DNA of 18,271 nucleotides from Metaruminococcus_A sp964607135 (GTDB lineage: Bacteria; Bacillota; Clostridia; Oscillospirales; Ruminococcaceae), in the NCBI GenBank assembly GCA_964607135.1, contig CAZSIV010000042.1:1-18271 (forward strand), in the 5' to 3' direction. Position 1 is the stretch's first letter. The number at the start of each line of letters is the position of its first letter. The notes below the pieces were generated by a model. It was given only the letters and a program-made list of their open reading frames with translations, did not search any database and had not been told where the DNA came from. The position numbers and the translations under genes are program-made. Shown in pieces: positions 13,638 to 18,271 of this stretch.

Positions 13638-14891
13638 ATGAATCGGGAAGAACGGTATCAAACTGTGAAGGAAAGATACGCAGAGTTTGGGGTGGACGCC
13701 GAGGCGGCGATCCGGAAATTGAAAGAGATTCCAATATCGCTCCACTGCTGGCAGGGGGATGACGTCCGGGGCTTTGAGAATGCAGGCTCGCTTTCGGGCG
13801 GGATTCAGACGACGGGGAATTACCCGGGAAAAGCCAGAACGCCGGAGGAACTGATGAACGACCTGGACAAAGCGCTCGAGCTGATCCCGGGGAAAAAACG
13901 GCTCAATCTGCACGCCAGCTATGCGGTCTTTGAGCCGGGAGAAGCCGTCGACCGCGACGCGCTGGAGCCGCGGCACTTCAAAGCGTGGGTGGAATTCGCC
14001 AAAAAACGGGGGTTGGGGCTCGACTTTAACCCCACTCTGTTTTCCCATCCCAAAGCGGCGGAGGCGACCTTGTCGAGCGCTGACCCGGAAATCCGAAGGT
14101 TCTGGATCGATCACTGCAAATGCTGCCTGCGGATTTCAGAGTATTTTGCAGAGGAGCTGGGGCAGCCCTGCCTGATGAACATCTGGATTCCGGACGGGCT
14201 GAAGGATGTTCCGGCAGACCGGCTTTCGCCCCGCGCGCGGTTCGCCCAGTCGCTGGACGAAATCCTCTCGATCGGGTATGATAAGGAAAAGGTGCTGGTC
14301 AGCCTCGAATCCAAGGTGTTTGGGATCGGCTTGGAGTCCTATACGGTCGGCTCCAGCGAATTCTGTCTGGGGTATGCGGCTTCCCGCGGCATCCTTCCGC
14401 TGATGGACAACGGGCATTACCACCCGACCGAAATGGTGTCGGACAAAATTTCTTCCATCCTTCTTTTCTTCGACAGGCTGGCGCTCCACATCACCCGCTC
14501 CGTCCGGTGGGACAGCGACCACGTCGTCCTGTTCGACGATGAGACGAAAGAGATCGCCAAGGAGCTGGTGCGAAATGATGCGCTCGGCCGCGTCTGCCTG
14601 GGACTCGACTTTTTTGACGCGAGCATAAACCGGGTCGCTGCCTGGGTGATGGGGATGCGGAATTTTCAGAAGGCACTCCTTTACGCGCTCCTCTGCCCCA
14701 ATGAAAAGCTGGCGGAACTTCAAAAGGATGGCAGGTTTACCGAGCTTATGATGTTACAGGAAGAGCTGAAGACCTGCCCGTTCGGCGACGTGTGGGATCA
14801 GTTCTGCCGCGAGAGCGGTGTGCCGGAGCGGGAGGACTGGTACAGCGAGGTCGAGCGGTATGAGGAAACGGCACTGAGCCAGAGAAATTGA
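13638..14891 (+). CDS. rhaA: L-rhamnose isomerase
   Basis: Metal-dependent aldose-ketose isomerase that converts L-rhamnose to L-rhamnulose. 417 aa, close to the 419 of the E. coli enzyme. It has a TIM barrel with conserved stretches ISLHCWQGDDV (33-43), LNLHASYAV (89-97), LESKVFGIGLESYTVGSSEF and MDNGHYHPTE. Metal ligands align with the E. coli enzyme: His262, Asp292 and Asp294 (in RWDSDH). ATG 13638 has an upstream GGGGG-type ribosome site and follows rhaB by 12 bases; rhaD follows by 11. The three genes form one operon in the order B-A-D, as in the classical pathway. Confidence 0.96.
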   Translation: MNREERYQTVKERYAEFGVDAEAAIRKLKEIPISLHCWQGDDVRGFENAGSLSGGIQTTGNYPGKARTPEELMNDLDKALELIPGKKRLNLHASYAVFEPGEAVDRDALEPRHFKAWVEFAKKRGLGLDFNPTLFSHPKAAEATLSSADPEIRRFWIDHCKCCLRISEYFAEELGQPCLMNIWIPDGLKDVPADRLSPRARFAQSLDEILSIGYDKEKVLVSLESKVFGIGLESYTVGSSEFCLGYAASRGILPLMDNGHYHPTEMVSDKISSILLFFDRLALHITRSVRWDSDHVVLFDDETKEIAKELVRNDALGRVCLGLDFFDASINRVAAWVMGMRNFQKALLYALLCPNEKLAELQKDGRFTELMMLQEELKTCPFGDVWDQFCRESGVPEREDWYSEVERYEETALSQRN

Positions 14892-14902
14892 GGGAGGATT
14901 CA

Positions 14903-15736
14903 ATGATGAAGGTTTTGGAGACAGAATTTGCGAAAGGCATGATCCGGCTTGCGGGCGACGGGTTCGCGCAGGGTTGGCATGAACGGAATGGGGGAAACCT
15001 CAGCTACCGGCTGACAGAAGAGGATGTTTGTTCTATTCAGGACGATTTGGAGCAAAACGGGGCGCTCTTTCCGATCGGCGCCGGCGTGCCGGGGCTTGCG
15101 GGGGAATACTTCCTGGTGACCGGCTCCGGCAAATTTTTTAGAAACGTCCCCCTTGCGCCGGAGGACACCCTGGCGGTGATCCGGGTCGACCAGAAAGGGG
15201 AAAACTATCAGCTGGTTTGGGGGCTTCAAAACGGTGGAAAGCCCACCAGTGAGCTCCCCACCCATCTGATGAACCACGAGGTGAAAAAACGGAAAACAAA
15301 GGGGGTGCACCGCGTGATCTACCACTGCCATCCCGCCAATATCATTGCGCTCACCTTTGTCCTCCCGTTAAAGGATGAGATCTTCACCCGCGAGCTTTGG
15401 GAGATGGCCACCGAGTGCCCGGTCGTTTTTCCGGACGGGATCGGCGTTGTGGAGTGGATGGTGCCCGGCGGACGGGAGATCGCCGTAAAAACCTCTGAGC
15501 TGATGGAGCTTTATGACGTCGCCGTCTGGGCGCATCACGGGATTTTCTGCTCGGGCGAGACCTTCGACCTGACCTTCGGGCTGGCTCATACCGTGGAGAA
15601 ATCAGCTGAAATTCTGGTGAAAACCCTGTCGATGGCGCCGAAGAAATTACAGACGATCGAGCCGGACGGCTTCCGGCAGCTCGCCGGGGATTTCGGCGTT
15701 TCCCTTCCGGAAAGATTTTTGTTTGAAAAAGGATGA
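14903..15736 (+). CDS. rhaD: Rhamnulose-1-phosphate aldolase
   Basis: Class II zinc aldolase that cleaves L-rhamnulose 1-phosphate into dihydroxyacetone phosphate and L-lactaldehyde. 277 aa. With ATG 14903 as start the key residues carry the same numbers as in the E. coli enzyme: Asn29 in ERNGGNLS, catalytic Glu117 in TSELPTH, zinc ligands His141 and His143 in YHCHPAN and His212 in AHHG, and Glu171. That agreement and GGGAGGA four bases upstream decide the start over a TTG at 14888 that would overlap the end of rhaA. It is the last gene of rhaBAD. A promoter for the following RNA and regulator begins inside its last codons. Confidence 0.95.
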   Translation: MMKVLETEFAKGMIRLAGDGFAQGWHERNGGNLSYRLTEEDVCSIQDDLEQNGALFPIGAGVPGLAGEYFLVTGSGKFFRNVPLAPEDTLAVIRVDQKGENYQLVWGLQNGGKPTSELPTHLMNHEVKKRKTKGVHRVIYHCHPANIIALTFVLPLKDEIFTRELWEMATECPVVFPDGIGVVEWMVPGGREIAVKTSELMELYDVAVWAHHGIFCSGETFDLTFGLAHTVEKSAEILVKTLSMAPKKLQTIEPDGFRQLAGDFGVSLPERFLFEKG

Positions 15737-15751
15737 CGGCTGTTTTATAAT
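15723..15751 (+). promoter_or_regulatory. Promoter for RNA copy B and probably the AraC regulator
   Basis: TTGAAA (15723-15728), a 17-base spacer and a perfect TATAAT (15746-15751), overlapping the 3' end of rhaD. The expected start point (about 15758-15760) coincides with the first base of the RNA-like element at 15760. Confidence 0.75.
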
Positions 15752-15759
15752 AAGAAACA

Positions 15760-15988
15760 TACCCTCGATTGACAAGTGCAGCGGCGTGCCACCGCGCCCG
15801 TGGCCGGGCAGGACAAACGCGATACTTAGGCAGTACAAGACCCGCAGGCCTGTAACCCGCGAGACACATAGCTTGTACAAAGGTACTTCGCAGAACTGAA
15901 ACTCAAAAACAGGCAAAACGCCGCTGTGCGAAATTGCCCCGCCTGGGCTCAGGCCCGCAGGGGTACCCTGGCCTTGTCAAGTGAAGGG
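15760..15988 (+). ncRNA. Candidate structured RNA, copy B (upstream of the AraC regulator)
   Basis: A 229-base non-coding segment with nested pairings. P1: TTGACAAG (15769-15776) with CTTGTCAA (15973-15980), extended by CCCT (15762-15765) near GGG at the 3' end. P2: CAGCGGCG (15779-15786) with CGCCGCTG (15919-15926). A hairpin CCAC/GTGG (about 15789-15803). GCGAG (15859-15863) with TTCGC (15887-15891). GTACAAG (15833-15839) with CTTGTAC (15872-15878), which crosses the previous helix as a pseudoknot. A 3' hairpin CCCC-GCCTG/CAGGC-GGGG (15937-15963). It is homologous to 3048-3191, where helix GCGAG/CTCGC is kept with a G-C to G-U change. It starts with the 17-base end TACCCTCGATTGACAAG also found at 1810. 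It has its own promoter and may be an independent RNA or the leader of the regulator gene. Family unassigned. Confidence 0.6.
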
Positions 15989-16016
15989 AGATTCTGTTGC
16001 GAAACGGGGGAGGATG

Positions 16017-16988
16017 ATGGACGGGCGGCTGCTCTCGGCCCTTGCTGAAATCACCGAGGAAGAACACGCGCTTCTGACCGGCGGCAAGATTGAAAAGGAA
16101 CGGTACGCCGCCGGGCGGGATTTTATTGTAGACCGCGGCAAGATGCTCCGGCGCGGGGAATTGATCACCCTGCGGCCACACACCCGCTTTGTGGATTTTC
16201 CAGCCCATCGCCATAATTTTATTGAGGTGATGTATGTCTGTGCCGGTTCCGTCACCCATCTGATCGGCGGAAAAGAAGTGCGCGTTCAGGCGGGCGACCT
16301 CCTTTTTCTGGGGCGCCACACCGGCCATTCGATCCGGGCCGCCGGAAAAGGGGATATCGGCGTGAATTTTATGATCCTCCCCGAATTTTTCGACGCTGCC
16401 CTTACTATGCTCGACAAGGACAGCATCCTGATGGATTTTATCAGCGGCTTTCTCCGCAGGAGCGACAACCCTGACCAATTTCTCCACTTTCAGGTGTCAC
16501 AGGTGCCTCAGATCCAGAATCTGGTGGAAAATCTGCTGATCTCCTTGATCGACCGGCACGAGGACGAAAATAGGATCAATCAGCTTTTGATGGGGCTTTT
16601 GTTCCTCTATCTTCAAAAGCACACCGATCTTTTGGAGAAAACGTCTCCGGTCGGCTATCGGGACAACCTGGTGATGGCCGCCCTGCGTTATATCGACCAG
16701 CATTATCCCACTGCCAGCTTGACCGAACTGGCAGGGCAGCTGCATCAGCCACTGCCGGTATTGAGCAAGATGATCAAGCAGAAAACCGGAGCGAATTTTA
16801 AGGAGCTCCTCCAGCGAAAACGGCTGCAGGCGGCCCAGACACTGCTATCCGATACCAGCTTGCCGGTCAGCGATATTGTCACGGCGGTCGGTTATGAGAA
16901 CAACAGCTATTTCTACCGCTGCTTCCGCGAAAAAAACGGTATTTCTCCCGGGGAATATCGTAAGGCGCTTAAAGCCAGCGCCAAATGA
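16017..16988 (+). CDS. AraC-family transcriptional regulator with cupin sensor domain
   Basis: A DNA-binding regulator of 323 aa. The N-terminal cupin (about 50-110) includes HRHNFIEVMYVCAGSVTHLI and VQAGDLLFLGRHTGHSI, a small-molecule pocket. The C-terminal double helix-turn-helix (about 214-318) includes SLTELAGQLHQPLPVLSKM and VSDIVTAVGYENNSYFYRC, ending in the AraC signature GISPGEYRK. By position next to rhaBAD it is the probable L-rhamnose-responsive activator (RhaS/RhaR-like role); the symbol is withheld because orthology is not shown. The start is ambiguous: ATG 16014 and ATG 16017 follow GGGGGAGG very closely, and GTG 15981 would extend the protein into the RNA element. The gene is preceded by 280 bases containing RNA copy B and followed by a terminator. 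Confidence 0.9.
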   Translation: MDGRLLSALAEITEEEHALLTGGKIEKERYAAGRDFIVDRGKMLRRGELITLRPHTRFVDFPAHRHNFIEVMYVCAGSVTHLIGGKEVRVQAGDLLFLGRHTGHSIRAAGKGDIGVNFMILPEFFDAALTMLDKDSILMDFISGFLRRSDNPDQFLHFQVSQVPQIQNLVENLLISLIDRHEDENRINQLLMGLLFLYLQKHTDLLEKTSPVGYRDNLVMAALRYIDQHYPTASLTELAGQLHQPLPVLSKMIKQKTGANFKELLQRKRLQAAQTLLSDTSLPVSDIVTAVGYENNSYFYRCFREKNGISPGEYRKALKASAK

Positions 16989-17006
16989 GGAGAAATATGT
17001 TAAAAG

Positions 17007-17037
17007 AAAAACCGGTGGAGATTTCCGCCGGTTTTTT
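17007..17037 (+). terminator. Terminator after the AraC regulator gene
   Basis: AAAAACCGGTGGA (17007-17019) pairs with TCCGCCGGTTTTT (17024-17036), with one G-U pair, a four-base loop and a T-run (17032-17037). It ends the rhamnose locus. Between it and 17204 I see no credible gene; CCGAG/CTCGG (17120-17133), with a distant TTTTT on the minus strand, may weakly end the metAA transcript. Confidence 0.9.
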
Positions 17038-17203
17038 GCAGGTATAAAGTTTTAAAAGCAAAGGACATCCTTGACCGACAAGAAAAATATGCTCAAGCAG
17101 GTCGAAAAAGGCGAACGAGCCGAGTGCCCTCGGTGTCCATGCCCAGCCGAACCCCGCTTTGTCCTGAAAAATCGCCTCTGCTTTTCTTGGCCCGGAGATA
17201 AAA

Positions 17204-18133
17204 TTATAAGACGATTGGCTCCAGCTCGTTTAAATCGAAAGGCGTCTGCTGGTAGATGAAGTAATTCAACCAGTTTGCATAAAGCAGGTTTGCGGCGCTT
17301 CTCCAGTTGAAAGGCGGCGTTCGGTTCGGATCGTTGCCGGGAAAGTAGTTGTACGGCACTTTGATCGGCAGGCCTTTTTCAATGTCACGGAAATATTCGG
17401 ACGCGAGGGTCAGCCGATCGTATTCGGAATGCCCGGTGACAAAGAGCTGGCGGTTGTCCTTTGAAGCGATCAAAAACGGCCCGGCCTTTTCGGAAACAGC
17501 TAAAAGTTCTAGATTTGAATTTTGAATAATCCTTTCAATCGGCACACCGGTATGCCGTGAATGCGGAGCGAGAAACTCTTCGTCGAACCCCCGTACCAGC
17601 GGGCTGTCATAGGTGAGAACGCGATGCTCGAAAATGCCGAACATTTTTTGCTGTAACGGGATTTTTGGAATCCCATAGTGGTAATATAATCCCGCTTGAG
17701 CGCCCCAGCAGATATGCATGGTCGAAAAAACGTGGGTCTTGCTCCACTCCATGATTTCACAGAGCTCATCCCAGTAGTCCACCTCTTCGAACGCCATCTG
17801 TTCCACCGGCGCCCCGGTGATAATCAAGCCGTCAAACCGTTCGCTTTTAATCTCATGAAAAGTATTGTAAAATTTAAGCAGGTGTTTTTGAGAAGTGTTT
17901 TTCGAAGTATAAGAAGCAGTTTGCAGCAGCTCAATATTAATTTGAATGGAAGAATTGCTGAGCAGGCGGAGCAGCTGTGTTTCCGTTTCGATTTTTTTGG
18001 GCATCAAGTTCAAAATCGCAATCTTCAGCGGGCGGATATCCTGCTTTACAGCGCGTTCCTCCGTCATAACAAAAATATTTTCGCCTTCTAAAATAGAACG
18101 AGCAGGCAGGGATTCGGGAATATTAATTGGCAT
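17204..18133 (-). CDS. metAA: Homoserine O-acyltransferase (MetAA type, probably acetyl-CoA specific)
   Basis: First committed step of methionine synthesis: acylates homoserine in the cytosol. 309 aa, the normal length. The family start is MPINIPESLPA; the nucleophile is Cys142 in HICWGAQAGLYYHYGIPK, with His235 and Glu237 in TGHSEYD. Although this family is often annotated as succinyltransferase, residue 111 is Glu (GAPVEQM). In published work on Bacillus cereus MetA, Glu111 goes with acetyl-CoA use and Gly with succinyl-CoA, so I predict O-acetylhomoserine as product. It stands alone behind a near-consensus promoter at 18174-18202. The roughly 33-base leader is too short for a SAM riboswitch or T-box. 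The ribosome site (GGAAATG) is weak. Confidence 0.94.
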   Translation of the reverse strand: MPINIPESLPARSILEGENIFVMTEERAVKQDIRPLKIAILNLMPKKIETETQLLRLLSNSSIQINIELLQTASYTSKNTSQKHLLKFYNTFHEIKSERFDGLIITGAPVEQMAFEEVDYWDELCEIMEWSKTHVFSTMHICWGAQAGLYYHYGIPKIPLQQKMFGIFEHRVLTYDSPLVRGFDEEFLAPHSRHTGVPIERIIQNSNLELLAVSEKAGPFLIASKDNRQLFVTGHSEYDRLTLASEYFRDIEKGLPIKVPYNYFPGNDPNRTPPFNWRSAANLLYANWLNYFIYQQTPFDLNELEPIVL

Positions 18134-18173
18134 AAAACGTCATTTCCAATCTTTAAAATTGACCTGGAATCCC

Positions 18174-18202
18174 ATTATAGCAAAAAAAGGGGGGGAATTC
18201 AA
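18174..18202 (-). promoter_or_regulatory. Promoter of metAA with homopolymer spacer
   Basis: On the minus strand TTGAAT (18197-18202) and TATAAT (18174-18179) have a 17-base spacer. The spacer is mostly two homopolymer runs, seven C then seven T (18182-18195). Confidence 0.8.
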
Positions 18203-18229
18203 TTATTTTTTATAAGATTTTTTGACAAA

Positions 18230-18264
18230 TTCCCTTGACAAGGGAAGGGGAGAGGAGGTAAAAT
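18230..18264 (+). promoter_or_regulatory. Outgoing promoter with palindrome over its -35 box
   Basis: TTGACA (18235-18240) and TAAAAT (18259-18264) with an 18-base spacer point out of the right edge. TTCCCTTG-A-CAAGGGAA (18230-18246) is a perfect 8-bp palindrome covering the -35 box, as a repressor site would. A second TTGACA lies at 18222-18227. The gene served is outside the window. Confidence 0.5.
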
Positions 18265-18271
18265 AAACAAG

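Noticed and set aside
15841..15870. Cobalamin-type riboswitch in copy B, suggested by CCCGC and CTGTAA
   Set aside because: Only short fragments match, in the wrong order, and the downstream gene is an AraC regulator.
17071..17259. 62-aa plus-strand reading frame with two CxxC-like cysteines
   Set aside because: No convincing ribosome site, it overlaps the end of metAA on the other strand, and it has no recognisable family.
18134..18173. SAM riboswitch or T-box ahead of metAA
   Set aside because: The promoter lies so close that the leader is only about 33 bases.
1..18271. CRISPR array, tRNA or rRNA genes, transposase genes
   Set aside because: No regularly spaced repeats, cloverleaf-like segments or transposase motifs were seen by eye.

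Overview
The window looks like a chromosomal segment of a Gram-positive anaerobe of the Clostridia, most likely in or near the Oscillospiraceae/Ruminococcaceae. This is inferred from the class-D-like sortase, strong AGGAGG-type ribosome sites, GTG starts, a MetAA-type homoserine acyltransferase with Bacillota-like residues, a group III phosphofructokinase, a moderately GC-rich composition with AT-rich intergenic regions, and a small CGSCGC protein of clostridial type. No phage, CRISPR, tRNA or rRNA is visible.

Layout. (1) 1-1768: the terminator of an upstream gene, then a sortase and a four-helix membrane protein as a two-gene operon. (2) 1810-3300: a 46-bp hairpin element, an NTF2/SnoaL-like double-domain gene, and a structured RNA-like segment. 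(3) 3360-4739: 6-phosphofructokinase and a Dabb protein, closed by a perfect bidirectional terminator. (4) 4850-9268: thioredoxin (-), a Ca2+ P-type ATPase (-) and thioredoxin reductase (+), ending in an 18-bp terminator stem. (5) 9348-9543: a small Cys-rich gene broken by a frameshift. (6) 9748-16988: an L-rhamnose locus, with a GH78 alpha-L-rhamnosidase (-) divergent from rhaB-rhaA-rhaD (+), followed by a second structured RNA-like segment and a cupin/AraC regulator. (7) 17204-18133: MetAA (-), with a promoter pointing out of the right end.

How the genes work together. The rhamnosidase releases L-rhamnose from a glycoside or oligosaccharide, probably in the cytoplasm because no signal peptide is seen. 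RhaA isomerises it, RhaB phosphorylates it, and RhaD splits the product into DHAP and lactaldehyde. The AraC-type protein is the likely inducer-responsive regulator. A perfect 10-bp inverted repeat sits between the two divergent promoters and is the natural candidate for its operator. No rhamnose transporter or mutarotase lies in the window.

The most unusual signal is a dispersed RNA-like element. A 17-base end, TACCCTCGATTGACAAG, occurs identically at 1810 and 15760. Its reverse complement occurs, perfect over 12 bases, at 1844-1855; with 14/17 matches at 3175-3191; and diverged at 15973-15988. Between the ends, 3048-3191 and 15813-15988 are homologous (33 of 51 bases identical in an ungapped block ending in CCGCGAG) and share compatible helices. 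The 15760 copy has its own near-consensus promoter inside the 3' end of rhaD. I could not assign it to a known RNA family by eye; the raiA motif is one family worth testing.
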